Notes: generated by a model from the sequence alone, not told the origin. A stretch of 64,000 nucleotides of DNA from Curtobacterium sp. 'Ferrero' (GCF_002412165.1 NZ_NXIA01000014.1:1-64000), one strand, 5' to 3'; shown: positions 36,173 to 45,260, counted from the first letter of the stretch. Made by a program: numbers and translations.

Positions 36173-36847
36173 ATGGTGCAGCAACCGAAGCCGCGGGACA
36201 CCCGCGCACGGCAGCCCCGGGCGGTCGCGACCCGCGCGGCGATCGTCGAGGCCGCGGCGCACGAGTTCGACGAACGCGGCTACGTCGGCGCGTCGATGGA
36301 CGGCGTGGCCGAGCGGGCGGGCGTGACCAAGGGCGCGCTCTACTTCCACTTCGCCTCGAAGGCCGACCTGGCCGGGGCCGTGATCGTCCGCCAGCACGAG
36401 GTGGCGCGCGCCTACGGGGACGCCGCCGTCGCCCGGTCCGACTCGCCCCTCGAGTCCGTGGTGTGGCTCACCCGGGCCCTCGCGGTCCAGATGACGAGCG
36501 AGGTCGTCGTGAGCGCGGGCATCCGTCTGTCCACCGACCCGGCCGCGACCGGCGTCGAGCGGCGCGACCCCTACGGGGACTGGCTGCGTCTGGTCACGGG
36601 GCTCGTCCAGCAGGCCGTCGACGCGGGCGAGGTCGACCCCCGCTGGGACCCGGAGTCCGTCGCCCGGGTCGTCAACGCCGCGTTCACGGGCGTGCACACC
36701 GTGTCGTCGGTGCTGAGCGACCGCGCCGACCTGCACGACCGGCTGCGCGAGCTGTGGACCGTGCTGCTCGCGGCGCTCGTGACGGACCGGCTCCGTCCGG
36801 AGGTCCCCCGGATCACGTCGATCCTCGACCGCCCGTGGGACGACTGA
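36173..36847 (+). CDS. TetR-family regulator of the gamma-butyrolactone-receptor type
   Basis: A 224-residue TetR repressor. The HTH region reads IVEAAAHEFDERGYVGASMDGVAERAGVTKGALYFHFASKADLA, and the ligand half has VVSAGIRLSTDPAATGVERRDPYGDW, both close to ScbR/ArpA-type autoinducer receptors of streptomycetes as I remember them. Those bind gamma-butyrolactones and leave DNA. No butyrolactone synthase (AfsA) is in the window. ATG 36173 follows GGAGGCAGAGG, with TACGAT about 26 bases further up. It diverges from a membrane-protein gene. Confidence 0.8.
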   Translation: MVQQPKPRDTRARQPRAVATRAAIVEAAAHEFDERGYVGASMDGVAERAGVTKGALYFHFASKADLAGAVIVRQHEVARAYGDAAVARSDSPLESVVWLTRALAVQMTSEVVVSAGIRLSTDPAATGVERRDPYGDWLRLVTGLVQQAVDAGEVDPRWDPESVARVVNAAFTGVHTVSSVLSDRADLHDRLRELWTVLLAALVTDRLRPEVPRITSILDRPWDD

Positions 36848-36872
36848 CCCGCCAGCGGTGCACGACGTGGGT

Positions 36873-36925
36873 CCCCCGCCCCCCACGTCGCGTGACGTGG
36901 GTCCCCCCAGGGACACCCACGTCAC
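36873..36925. terminator. Two adjacent palindromes after the TetR gene
   Basis: CGACGTGGG ... CCCCACGTCG (36873-36890) is followed at once by GTGACGTGGGT ... ACCCACGTCAC (36892-36925). The halves share ACGTGGGTCCCC, so the right half-sites repeat. They start 26 bases after the stop. No T-run follows. A terminator or a protein-binding site (ACGTGGGT core) are both possible. Confidence 0.5.
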
Positions 36926-37022
36926 CGCTCCTATGAGGATACCAAGTAGTCGGTTCTGAACCTCGCCCCCGTTCGCGGGCCGGTCCGACCGGCTCCGGAG
37001 TGCGGCCGTTAGCCTGTCGTCC

Positions 37023-37897
37023 GTGCCCACCCCCGCTGCCGAGGTGCACGTCGACGTCCCCCTCGTCCGTGCCCTGCTCCGCGAGCAGCACCCCGACCTC
37101 GCCGGGCTGCCCCTCGCCGTCGCGGCGCACGGCTGGGACAACGTGGTCGTCCGGCTCGGGGACCTGCTGGCCGTCCGACTCCCCCGTCGCGCCGCCGCCG
37201 CCGCGCTCATCGAGCACGAGCAGCGCTGGCTGCCCGGGATCGCCCGGCGGGTCGCGCCGATCGTCCCGGTCCCCGACCCGGTCCGGACCGGCGTGCCGGG
37301 TGCGGGCTACCCGTGGTCCTGGAGCATCGTCCGCTGGCTGCCGGGTCACCCGGCCGGCGAGCGCGCGGGCGGGGTGCACGTCGCCACCGCGCTCGCCGCG
37401 TTCCTCGAGCGTCTGCACGTGCCGGCCCCGGCGGACGCGCCGCACAACCCGGTCCGGGCGGTGCCGCTCGCCGAGCGCAGCGCGGCCGTCCTCGACCGGC
37501 TCGCCACGTCCGACGTGCCACGTGCACCGGAACTGGCGGCGCTCTGGCGGGCCGCAGCGTCCCTGCCGGCGTCCGCCGGGCCTCCCGTCTGGGTGCACGG
37601 CGACCTGCACCGTTCAACCTGCTCGTCGAGTCCCACCCCGACGGCGACCGCCTGTCGGCGGTCGTCGACTTCGGCGACGTGACCGCCGGGGACCGGGCCG
37701 TCGACCTCGCGACCGCCTGGTTGACGCTCGACCGGGAGGCGCGGCGCGTCTTCCGGACGACGGTGACGGCGGACGACGCGACCTGGGGCAGGGCCCGAGG
37801 GTGGGCGGTGTCCATCGGATCGGCGCTGCACCAGACGTCCGATGCCGTCTTCCGTGCCGTGGGGCGCCGGGCGATCGACGCCGTGCTCGATGACTGA
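37023..37897 (+). pseudogene. Aminoglycoside-phosphotransferase-like gene with a frameshift
   Basis: A phosphotransferase (APH/choline kinase fold) split by a one-base deletion. The first 195 or so residues (VPTPAAEVHVDV ... PPVWVHGDLH) run in one frame; the rest (PFNLLVESH, VVDFGDVTAGDRAVDLATAWLTL) continues in another. The break falls at 37610/37611 inside the catalytic motif HGDLHPFN: the DNA reads CTGCACCGTTCAAC, where a third C would restore the frame. The DFGD metal motif is intact in the second part. GTG 37023 has TAGCCT 7 bases upstream. It is either a recent mutation or a sequencing error; about 290 residues if repaired. Confidence 0.85.
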
Positions 37898-37971
37898 GGG
37901 CTGTTGCGGAGCGTCGACCGGCGTTATGGTGCTCCCACACATCCGTGCTCGTAGAGATCGGAGGGGCCACG

Positions 37972-38583
37972 ATGACCCTCGAGTTCCGCGTCCAGCACGA
38001 CGTCGCCACCGACGCCTCCCCCGTCCCCAGTCCGAACCGACGCCCGGGCCTCCCCGGCCTCCTCGACCGCTGGCGCGCGCACCGAGCGGTCGTCCGCGCC
38101 CGGCGCGTCGAGGAGCAGCTCGCGGAGCTCCACGACCTCGGGCAGCTGCTCTCCGACGCGCGCGCGGTGATCGAGCGCGGGTGGATCCAGCACGCCTGGT
38201 TCGCCTACCTCGACGTCCACGGGCGGGTGCGCAAGGCCTCGAGCGCGGCCGCCGTCGGTGTGCAGGGCCGCCCGCTCGTGGGCGCCTGCCTCGTGGGGTC
38301 GGTCGTGTACGCCGCCGGCGGTCCAGCCGCGGTCCACTCGCAGCGGGTGCAGCGTGCCCTGGACATCGTCTGGCACGCCCTCGCGGTCGAGGAGGGCCGG
38401 CCGGTGCTCTGGTGCCCCGCGCCGGACGTCCGCATGGCCCGTGTGCGGGACCTCACGAGCTGGAACGACCACGTCTCGCGCTCGTCCGACGAGGTCGCCG
38501 GCCTCCTGCTCACCGCCGAGCGCGTCGCCGTGCAGGAGTCGGCACGCGTGCAGGAGCGGACGCTGGCACGCTCGAGGACATGA
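37972..38583 (+). CDS. DUF6197-like protein
   Basis: A 203-residue soluble protein. The middle, DARAVIERGWIQHAWF, then CLVGSVVYAAGGPAAVHS and LTSWNDHVSRSSDEVAGLLLTAERVAV, follows the pattern of actinobacterial DUF6197 proteins (GW ... LVGA ... WND). Their role is unknown. ATG 37972 was chosen because of the GGAGGGG ribosome site 8 bases upstream; an upstream GTG (37945) has none. Stop overlaps the next start. Confidence 0.6.
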   Translation: MTLEFRVQHDVATDASPVPSPNRRPGLPGLLDRWRAHRAVVRARRVEEQLAELHDLGQLLSDARAVIERGWIQHAWFAYLDVHGRVRKASSAAAVGVQGRPLVGACLVGSVVYAAGGPAAVHSQRVQRALDIVWHALAVEEGRPVLWCPAPDVRMARVRDLTSWNDHVSRSSDEVAGLLLTAERVAVQESARVQERTLARSRT

Positions 38584-39245
38584 GCGACGAGATCCCCGAC
38601 GACGTCGTCCCCGAGGTCCGCCCCGCGGCCCCGGGGACGGCCGTCACCGAGCGACCGGTGACCGGGTCCGAGAAGGAGACCCTGCACCGCTACCTCAGGA
38701 AGCACCGCGCCGCCCTGCTCGCGAAGGTCGACGGGCTCGCGGAACGGCAGGCGCGCTGGCCGCTCACCCCGACCGGCACCAACCTGCTCGGGCTCGTCAA
38801 GCACGTCGCCGGCGTCCAGGCGGGCTACCTCGGCGAGGTGTTCGGTCGTCCGCTGCCCGACGCCCCGGCGTGGCTGGAGTCGTGGGAGGGCGACGACATG
38901 TACGCGACGCCCGACGAGACCATGGCCGACGTCATCGCCTTCCACCACCGGAGCGCCGAGCACGCCGACGCCACGGTCGCGGCGCTCGACCTCGACGCAC
39001 ACGGCACCGTGCCGTGGTGGCCGGAGGACCGCCGCGAGGTCACGCTCCAGCAGGTCCTCGTGCACCTGGGGTTCGAGGTCGCACGGCACGCCGGGCACGC
39101 CGACATCGTCCGCGAGATGCTCGACGGGACCGCCGGCGACGGGGACGGCAACCTCGCCGACAAGAGCGCCGCGGACTGGGTCGCGTGGCGGGAGCACCTC
39201 GTCGCCGTCGCCGAGCAGGCGGGGCTCCGCGACCTGCGCGTGTAG
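38580..39245 (+). CDS. DinB-family protein (DUF664 type)
   Basis: A 221-residue four-helix-bundle protein of the DinB / mycothiol-S-transferase superfamily. Metal-binding histidines are seen in LVKHVAGVQAGYL, in IAFHHRSAEHADA and in LGFEVARHAGHADIVREML, in the usual spacing. Known members transfer mycothiol to electrophiles. ATG 38580 overlaps the DUF6197 stop by 4 bases. The N-terminal 30 residues are acidic and Pro-rich. Confidence 0.85.
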   Translation: MSDEIPDDVVPEVRPAAPGTAVTERPVTGSEKETLHRYLRKHRAALLAKVDGLAERQARWPLTPTGTNLLGLVKHVAGVQAGYLGEVFGRPLPDAPAWLESWEGDDMYATPDETMADVIAFHHRSAEHADATVAALDLDAHGTVPWWPEDRREVTLQQVLVHLGFEVARHAGHADIVREMLDGTAGDGDGNLADKSAADWVAWREHLVAVAEQAGLRDLRV

Positions 39246-39282
39246 CCGACGTCCGCCCGGCATCGTTACCGTTCTCCCAGGG

Positions 39283-39303
39283 AGGGCACGGCACCCCTGC
39301 CCT
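39283..39303. terminator. Possible terminator after the DinB gene
   Basis: AGGGCA ... TGCCCT makes a 6-bp stem 38 bases after the DinB-family stop. Short and without a T-run, so only weakly supported. The remaining 150 bases before the transporter operon must hold its promoter, which I could not place reliably. Confidence 0.3.
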
Positions 39304-39451
39304 GACCTGGTGTTTCCATCGCGCCTGCCAGGGTCTCGCCCGTCGATCCGAACATTTGCAGATGTACAAGAAGCGCTGTGCTGCGTAGCTTGGTCCGCGT
39401 TCGTGCCCCGATCTGTGGGCACTTCGACCGACCAGGAAGGAGCGCCCACGC

Positions 39452-40099
39452 GTGTTCCAGTACGTCGCGGAGCGATGGGACCAGATCTGGTTCTCGTCGT
39501 GGCAGCACTTCTCGCTGGTGGTCCAGTGCGTCGTCCTCGCCACGGTCATCGCCGTGGTGCTCGCCGCACTCGTCTACCGCATCCCCGCCCTCCGCAGCAT
39601 CGCGAACGAGGTGTCGACGGTCGGGCTGACCCTGCCGTCCTTCGCCGTGATCGGTCTGCTGCTCGTCCCGCTCGGCTTCGGCGTCGTGCCGAGCGTCGTC
39701 ACCGTCACCTTCTTCGCCGCCCTGCCGATCCTCCGCAACGCCGTCGTCGGACTCGGTGAGATCCCCGACACCGTCGTCGAGTCGGCGCGGGGCATCGGCA
39801 TGAGCCGGTTCCGCACGCTCGTGCAGGTCGAGCTGCCGATGGCGTGGCCGATCATCCTCACCGGCGTGCGGGTGTCGGCGCAGATGGTGATGGGCGTCGC
39901 CGCGGTGGCCGCCTACGCCCTCGGACCGGGGCTCGGCGGGTTCATCTTCTCGGGCCTGTCCCGCCTCGGCGGCGCGAACGCCCTCAACTCCGTGGTCGTC
40001 GGGACGGTCGGCGTGGTCCTCCTCGCCCTCGTCCTCGACCTCCTGCTCCTCGGCCTCGGCCGCCTGACCATCTCGCGAGGTATCCGTGTCCAGCACTGA
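39452..40099 (+). CDS. Compatible-solute ABC transporter permease (OpuCB-like)
   Basis: A 215-residue permease with about five helices and the EAA-loop RGIGMSRFRTLVQVELPMAWPIILTGVRVSAQ. It belongs to the glycine betaine / carnitine / choline importer family and starts an operon permease-ATPase-permease-binding protein. GTG 39452 follows AGGAAGGAG. The operon should import osmoprotectants at high salt. Confidence 0.9.
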   Translation: MFQYVAERWDQIWFSSWQHFSLVVQCVVLATVIAVVLAALVYRIPALRSIANEVSTVGLTLPSFAVIGLLLVPLGFGVVPSVVTVTFFAALPILRNAVVGLGEIPDTVVESARGIGMSRFRTLVQVELPMAWPIILTGVRVSAQMVMGVAAVAAYALGPGLGGFIFSGLSRLGGANALNSVVVGTVGVVLLALVLDLLLLGLGRLTISRGIRVQH

Positions 40100-41381
40100 A
40101 CGAACCAGCACTGAACGAGCCAGCACCGACGGCACCACCACGGCGCCCGACGCGTCCGTCACCGGTCGCGGCATCCTGCTCGACGAGGTCACCAAGCGGT
40201 ACCCCGGGCAGTCGAAGCCCGCGGTGGACGGCATCACGCTCGAGATCCCGGCCGGCAAGGTCGTCATGCTCGTCGGCCCCTCGGGCTGCGGCAAGACCAC
40301 GACGCTGAAGATGATCAACCGCCTCATCGAGCCGACCGACGGGCGCATCGTCGTCGGCGACGACGACGTGACGAAGATCGACGGCGACGAACTCCGCCGT
40401 CGCATGGGCTACGTCATCCAGGCGGGCGGGCTGTTCCCGCACATGACGGTCGCGGCGAACATCGCGATCGTGCCGAAGATGCTCGGCTGGTCCAAGGAGA
40501 AGATCGCGGCGCGCGTCGACGAACTGCTCGACCTGGTCTCGCTCGACCCCGACACCTACCGCGACCGCTTCCCCCGCGAGCTCTCGGGCGGCCAGCAGCA
40601 GCGCGTCGGCGTCGCCCGGGCCCTGGCGGCCGACCCGCCCGTGCTCCTGATGGACGAGCCGTTCGGCGCCGTCGACCCGATCACCCGCCAGCGGCTCCAG
40701 GACGAGCTCCTCCGCATCCAGGAGGAGCTGCACAAGACCATCGTCATCGTCACGCACGACTTCGACGAGGCCGTCAAGCTCGGCGACTGGATCGTGGTGT
40801 TCTCCGAGGGCGCCCACATCGTCCAGTACGACACCCCGGAGCGCATCCTCGCGGAACCGGCCAACGAGTTCGTCGAGAACTTCATCGGCTCCGGAGCGGG
40901 GCTCAAGCAGCTGACGCTGAACCGGGTCCGCGACGTCGAGGTCGAGTCGGCCGTCACCTGCTCACCGGGCGAGGAAGCGAAGGCCGTGCTGCAGCGGATG
41001 CAGGAGGCCGGTGGGCACGGGCACGCCGTGGTCGTCGACGCGCGCCAGCGGCCGATCGGGTGGCCGAACCGTCGGCAGCTCGAGCGCCTGGACCGCATCC
41101 CGGACGGCATCGACCCCGACCTGCCCGTCGTGGGCGAGGCCGCGACCCTCAACGACGCGCTCGACACCATGCTCGTCTCGAGCGCCGGTGCCGCCCTCGT
41201 CACCGGGCGCCGCGACGCGTTCCGCGGGGTCATCACCGTCGAGACGGTCATGGACGCCATCACCAAGTCGCGTGCCGCCGCCGCCGAGGACCAGGCCTAC
41301 ACGCCCGTCGGGACGAACACGAACCCGATCGAGACCCTGCCGTCCGACCCGGCGACCGTCGAGGAGCGCACTGATGGCTGA
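40086..41381 (+). CDS. Compatible-solute ABC transporter ATPase with CBS domain (OpuCA-like)
   Basis: A 431-residue ATPase: Walker A GPSGCGKTT, Q-loop YVIQAGGLFP, signature LSGGQQQRVGVARAL, Walker B LLMDEPFGAVD, switch His IVTHDFDEAVK. After the ATPase domain (about 300 residues) come a CBS-type region (EEAKAVLQRMQEAGGHGHAVVV ... TLNDALDTMLVSSAGAALV), which in relatives senses ionic strength or binds cyclic di-AMP. GTG 40086 lies inside the upstream gene, overlapping it by 14 bases. A Ser/Thr-rich N-terminus of about 25 residues precedes the domain. Confidence 0.92.
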   Translation: MSSTERTSTERASTDGTTTAPDASVTGRGILLDEVTKRYPGQSKPAVDGITLEIPAGKVVMLVGPSGCGKTTTLKMINRLIEPTDGRIVVGDDDVTKIDGDELRRRMGYVIQAGGLFPHMTVAANIAIVPKMLGWSKEKIAARVDELLDLVSLDPDTYRDRFPRELSGGQQQRVGVARALAADPPVLLMDEPFGAVDPITRQRLQDELLRIQEELHKTIVIVTHDFDEAVKLGDWIVVFSEGAHIVQYDTPERILAEPANEFVENFIGSGAGLKQLTLNRVRDVEVESAVTCSPGEEAKAVLQRMQEAGGHGHAVVVDARQRPIGWPNRRQLERLDRIPDGIDPDLPVVGEAATLNDALDTMLVSSAGAALVTGRRDAFRGVITVETVMDAITKSRAAAAEDQAYTPVGTNTNPIETLPSDPATVEERTDG

Positions 41382-42138
41382 CGTCGTCGCGAGCGGCACG
41401 GCCCGGTCCAGCCGGCGCACGTGGGTCCCGCTCGTCGTCCAACCCGCCGCCATCCTCGTCGTCCTCGCCGCGTTCGCGGTGTGGCTGAACACCGCGTCGC
41501 TCACGCCGACCGAAGCGAACACGCTCAACCCGGGGGACATCCTCGCCCTGACCGGCCAGCACCTGCTGCTCACCCTCGCGTCGACGGTCATCGTGCTCCT
41601 GATCGGGATACCGCTCGGCGTCGCACTGACGCGCGGACCGTTCCGACGGGCGAGCACGGCGATCCTCGCGGTCGCGAACTTCGGGCAGGCCGCGCCCGCG
41701 GTCGGTCTCGTGGTGCTCCTCGCCGCGTGGCTCGGCTTCAACTTCTGGGCCGCCGTCGTCGCACTCGTCCTGTACGCGATCCTGCCGGTGCTCCGGAACA
41801 CCATCATCGGCATCGAGAGCGTCGACCAGCGGCTCGTCGAGGCCGGGCGGGGCATGGGCATGAGCGCGGGTGCGGTCCTGTTCCGCGTCGAGCTCCCCCT
41901 CGCCGTCCCGGTCATGCTCGCCGGCATCCGCACCGCGCTGGTGCTGCTCGTCGGGTCGGCCGCGCTGGCCACGTTCATCGGCGCCGGCGGCCTCGGGCTG
42001 CTCATCACAACGGGCGTCAACCTGTTCCTGCCGAAGGTGCTGGTGTCCGGAGCGCTCCTGATCGCCCTGCTCGCACTGTCCATCGACTGGCTCGGCCGTG
42101 TGGTCGAGACCGTCGCCCGACCGAAGGGGCTCCGATGA
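41374..42138 (+). CDS. Compatible-solute ABC transporter permease (OpuCD-like)
   Basis: A 254-residue second permease, pairing with the gene at 39452. The EAA loop reads EAGRGMGMSAGAVLFRVELPLAVPVML and the surrounding helices match those of glycine betaine importers. ATG 41374 overlaps the ATPase stop by 8 bases; the binding-protein gene starts inside its own stop (ATGA), so translation is coupled along the operon. Confidence 0.9.
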   Translation: MADVVASGTARSSRRTWVPLVVQPAAILVVLAAFAVWLNTASLTPTEANTLNPGDILALTGQHLLLTLASTVIVLLIGIPLGVALTRGPFRRASTAILAVANFGQAAPAVGLVVLLAAWLGFNFWAAVVALVLYAILPVLRNTIIGIESVDQRLVEAGRGMGMSAGAVLFRVELPLAVPVMLAGIRTALVLLVGSAALATFIGAGGLGLLITTGVNLFLPKVLVSGALLIALLALSIDWLGRVVETVARPKGLR

Positions 42139-43130
42139 AGCGCCGAACGTTCGCCGCGGCGGTCCTCGCCGGGGCCACCGCCCTCGCCCTCACCGGGTGC
42201 GGCCTGCAGCCCGCGACCTCGTTCGTGCCGGCCGCCGAGCCCGGTTCCATCAAGCGGATCGACGACCTGCCCGAGGGTGCGCACATCACCGTGACGGCGA
42301 AGAACTTCACGGAGCAGCTCGTCCTCGGCAAGATCGCCGTCCTGGCCGCGAAGGCCGCCGGGTTCGACGTCACCGACGAGACGAACGTGCCCGGCAGCGT
42401 CGCGGTCCGCCAGCTCATGACGAGCCACCAGGCGGACATGACCTACGAGTACACCGGCACAGCCTGGCTGACCTACATGGGCCACAAGCAGGGGATCCCG
42501 GACAAGCAGGAGCAGTACCAGGCCGTCCGCGAGGAGGACCTGCAGAACGGGCTGACCTGGCTGCCGCCGGCGCCGATGAACAACACCTACGCGTTCGCGG
42601 TGCGGAAGGAGGCGGTGCAGGACCTCGGCGGCATCACGAAGCTGTCCCAGATCGCCGACCTGCCGACGGACGAGCGCACGTTCTGCGTCGAGTCGGAGTT
42701 CAACTCCCGCTCCGACGGCTTCAAGCCGATGCTCGCGAAGTACGGGCTGCAGATCGGCGGCTCCGGCGCGAACTCGATCCCGAGCGGCAACGTCGACATC
42801 CTCGACACCGGGACCGTCTACACGGCGACCGACCGGGGCAAGTGCAACTTCGGCGAGGTGTTCACCACGGACGGCCGCATCAAGTCGCTCGGCCTCGAGG
42901 TCCTCGAGGACGACAAGGGCTTCTTCCCGGCGTACAACGTCGCGCCCGTCCTCAGCACGGCGACGCTCGAGGAGTACCCGCAGCTCGAGGACGTCTACGA
43001 CCAGATCTCGCCGGAGCTCACGGACGCGACGCTGCAGGAGCTGAACCGCCAGGTGGACGTCGAGGGCCGGGAGCCCGCGGACGTCGCGTTCGACTGGATG
43101 GTCAAGGAGGGCTTCATCACGAAGGGCTGA
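42135..43130 (+). CDS. Compatible-solute ABC transporter binding lipoprotein (OpuCC-like)
   Basis: A 331-residue substrate-binding lipoprotein. The signal peptide MKRRTFAAAVLAGATALALTGC ends in a lipobox (LTGC, Cys22), so it is anchored outside the membrane. The mature part has the OpuAC fold: ITVTAKNFTEQLVLGKIAVL, TYEYTGTAWLTYMG, FCVESEFNSRSDGF and the C-terminal LEDDKGFFPAYNVAPVL; aromatic residues for an aromatic-box quaternary-amine site are present. Last gene of the operon, followed 23 bases later by a family-1 palindrome. Confidence 0.93.
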   Translation: MKRRTFAAAVLAGATALALTGCGLQPATSFVPAAEPGSIKRIDDLPEGAHITVTAKNFTEQLVLGKIAVLAAKAAGFDVTDETNVPGSVAVRQLMTSHQADMTYEYTGTAWLTYMGHKQGIPDKQEQYQAVREEDLQNGLTWLPPAPMNNTYAFAVRKEAVQDLGGITKLSQIADLPTDERTFCVESEFNSRSDGFKPMLAKYGLQIGGSGANSIPSGNVDILDTGTVYTATDRGKCNFGEVFTTDGRIKSLGLEVLEDDKGFFPAYNVAPVLSTATLEEYPQLEDVYDQISPELTDATLQELNRQVDVEGREPADVAFDWMVKEGFITKG

Positions 43131-43152
43131 CGCGCGCGACGCGCGCCCAGGC

Positions 43153-43196
43153 CGGACGGGAGGCACGGTGCCAGCTGGCACCGCGCCTCCCGTCCG
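43153..43196. repeat. Family-1 intergenic palindrome, copy 8
   Basis: CGGACGGGAGGC, ACGGTGCCAG, CTGGCACCGC, GCCTCCCGTCCG. It lies 23 bases after the compatible-solute binding-protein stop and 62 before the next start. Confidence 0.9.
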
Positions 43197-43257
43197 GTGC
43201 TCCTGCCGTTCTCCACAGCCCAGCTGGACGGCATGCGATGTGCGATATCCTCGCCGC

Positions 43258-43986
43258 ATGACCACCCCGGTGCTCGAGGCCCGCGGCCTCACCAGGACCT
43301 ACGGCCGCGGTGACACGCGGTTCGACGCGCTGAAGGGCGTGTCCCTCACCGTCCAGCGCGGCGAGAGCCTCGCGATCGTCGGCAAGTCGGGCTCCGGCAA
43401 GTCGACGCTCATGCACCTGCTCGCGCTCCTCGACAAGCCCAGCTCCGGGCAGCTCCTGCTCGACGGGACCGACGCGTCGACGCTCGGCGCCCGGCAGGTC
43501 AACCGCACCCGCAACAGCACGTTCGGGTTCGTGTTCCAGCAGTTCTTCCTGACGCCGAAGACGTCCGTGCTCGAGAACGTCGTCCTGCCGCTGAAGATCG
43601 CCGGCGTCACGGGTGCCGAGCGCAAGCGTCGGGGGATGGCGGCGCTCGAGGCGCTCGGCTTGGCGGACAAGGCGAAGAGCGACGCGAACGACCTGTCGGG
43701 CGGGCAGAAGCAGCGGGTCGTGATCGCGCGTGCGCTGGTGGGGGAGCCGAGCGTCATCTTCGCCGACGAGCCGACGGGCAACCTCGACTCGGCGACCGGA
43801 CAGGTCGTCGAGGACATGCTCTTCGGTCTGCAGCGCGAGCGGGGCATCACGCTCGTCGTCGTCACGCACGACGACGAACTGGCCGCGCGGTGCGACCGCA
43901 GCGTCCACGTCCGGGACGGCCTCGTCGTCCCCGGTCCGACGGCCACGGACTCCACCGGGTCCCACCACGGGAGGCACTCCGCATGA
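43258..43986 (+). CDS. ABC transporter ATP-binding protein (MacB/LolD type)
   Basis: A 242-residue ATPase: Walker A GKSGSGKST, Q-loop FVFQQFFLT, signature LSGGQKQRVVIARAL, Walker B VIFADEPTGNLD, switch His VVTHDDELA. It pairs with the permease in the next gene, whose ATG overlaps this stop. ATG 43258 has TATCCT 6 bases upstream and no ribosome site, so probably leaderless. The pair exports a peptide, lipid or macrolide-like compound. Confidence 0.92.
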   Translation: MTTPVLEARGLTRTYGRGDTRFDALKGVSLTVQRGESLAIVGKSGSGKSTLMHLLALLDKPSSGQLLLDGTDASTLGARQVNRTRNSTFGFVFQQFFLTPKTSVLENVVLPLKIAGVTGAERKRRGMAALEALGLADKAKSDANDLSGGQKQRVVIARALVGEPSVIFADEPTGNLDSATGQVVEDMLFGLQRERGITLVVVTHDDELAARCDRSVHVRDGLVVPGPTATDSTGSHHGRHSA

Positions 43987-45260
43987 ACTTCCTCGACCTC
44001 CTGCGCACCGCGGTCGCCAACACCTTCCGCTCCAAGCTCCGCACCACCCTCACGGTGATCGCGATCTTCATCGGGGCCTTCACCATCACGCTGACCTCGG
44101 CGATCGGCACGGGCGTCGGCAACTACATCGACGCCCAAGTCGCCTCGATCGGCGACACCGGCACGCTCACGGTGACGAAGGCCGTGCAGACGACCACCGA
44201 CGGCGGCCCCGCGAAGTACGACCCGGAGGAGTCGAGCCAGAGCGTCGACCGGGGTCCGGCGTCCTTCGCCTACCTCTCGCAGTCGGACGTCGACACCATC
44301 ACGGGGATCGACGGCATCCGGAGCGTCCGACCCGCGGTCGCGCTCGCACCGAAGTGGGTCGAGTACGACGACCACGGCAAGTACGTGGTGTCCGTCACCG
44401 CCGACGCCGGGCAGGTCACGGCCGACCTGGCGTCGGGAGAGCAGCTCGACGACGGCTCGGACGCCCCGAACCAGCTGCTCCTGCCGACGAACGACCTCGA
44501 CGCCCTCGGACTCGGCTCGGCGCGGGCCGCGGTCGGCAAGGAGCTCACGATCGGCATCGACGACTACCTCGGCAAGGAGCACACCGTGACCGCGACGGTG
44601 GTCGGCGTGCAGAACGAGTCGCTGTTCGGCAGCACCGCGGGAGCGAACACCGCCCTGACCGACGCACTCCAGGCCGTGCAGGAGACCGGCAAGCCGTCGA
44701 CGATCGCCACGTCCTACGCCAGTGCCACGGCGACGCTCGACTCGGGGGCGTCCACCACCGACGTCAAGCGGGCCCTGGCGAAGGACGGTTACACGGGGCA
44801 GACGATCCAGGACCAGCTCGGGCAGTTCCAGACGGTCATCAACGGCATCGTCGGCGTCCTCAACGCGTTCGCGGTGATCGCGCTCGTCGCCGCAGGGTTC
44901 GGCATCATCAACACCCTGCTCATGAGCGTGCAGGAACGGACCCGCGAGATCGGCCTGATGAAGGCGATGGGCATGGGCGGCGGCAAGGTCTACACGCTGT
45001 TCTCGCTCGAAGCCGTGTTCATCGGGTTCCTCGGCAGCGCGATCGGGGCGGGCGTGGCGATCCTGCTGGGCACCGGGATCTCGAACCTGCTCGCCGGCAC
45101 CGTGCTGAAGGATCTCCCGGGCCTGCAGATCCTGCAGTTCGCTCCGTCGTCGGTCATCACGATCATCCTGGTGGTCATGGCGATCGCGTTCCTCGCCGGC
45201 ACCCTGCCCGCCAGACGCGCCGCGCGGCAGAACCCGATCGAGGCCCTGCGCTACGAGTGA
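43983..45260 (+). CDS. MacB-like FtsX-type ABC permease
   Basis: A 425-residue permease with one N-terminal helix (TLTVIAIFIGAFTITLTSAIG), a periplasmic MacB-type domain of about 250 residues, and a C-terminal three-helix FtsX bundle (VIALVAAGFGIINTLLMSVQ, ERTREIGLMKAMGMGGGKVY). The cytoplasmic coupling motif EIGLMKAMG is typical. ATG 43983 overlaps the ATPase stop; the longer frame from 43890 is not used. No membrane-fusion protein is adjacent. Confidence 0.9.
   Translation: MNFLDLLRTAVANTFRSKLRTTLTVIAIFIGAFTITLTSAIGTGVGNYIDAQVASIGDTGTLTVTKAVQTTTDGGPAKYDPEESSQSVDRGPASFAYLSQSDVDTITGIDGIRSVRPAVALAPKWVEYDDHGKYVVSVTADAGQVTADLASGEQLDDGSDAPNQLLLPTNDLDALGLGSARAAVGKELTIGIDDYLGKEHTVTATVVGVQNESLFGSTAGANTALTDALQAVQETGKPSTIATSYASATATLDSGASTTDVKRALAKDGYTGQTIQDQLGQFQTVINGIVGVLNAFAVIALVAAGFGIINTLLMSVQERTREIGLMKAMGMGGGKVYTLFSLEAVFIGFLGSAIGAGVAILLGTGISNLLAGTVLKDLPGLQILQFAPSSVITIILVVMAIAFLAGTLPARRAARQNPIEALRYE

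Noticed and set aside
36873-36925. Autoregulatory butyrolactone-receptor (ARE) boxes
   Set aside because: Location is downstream of the regulator gene and the ACGTGGGT core does not match the AT-rich ARE type. Kept only as palindromes.
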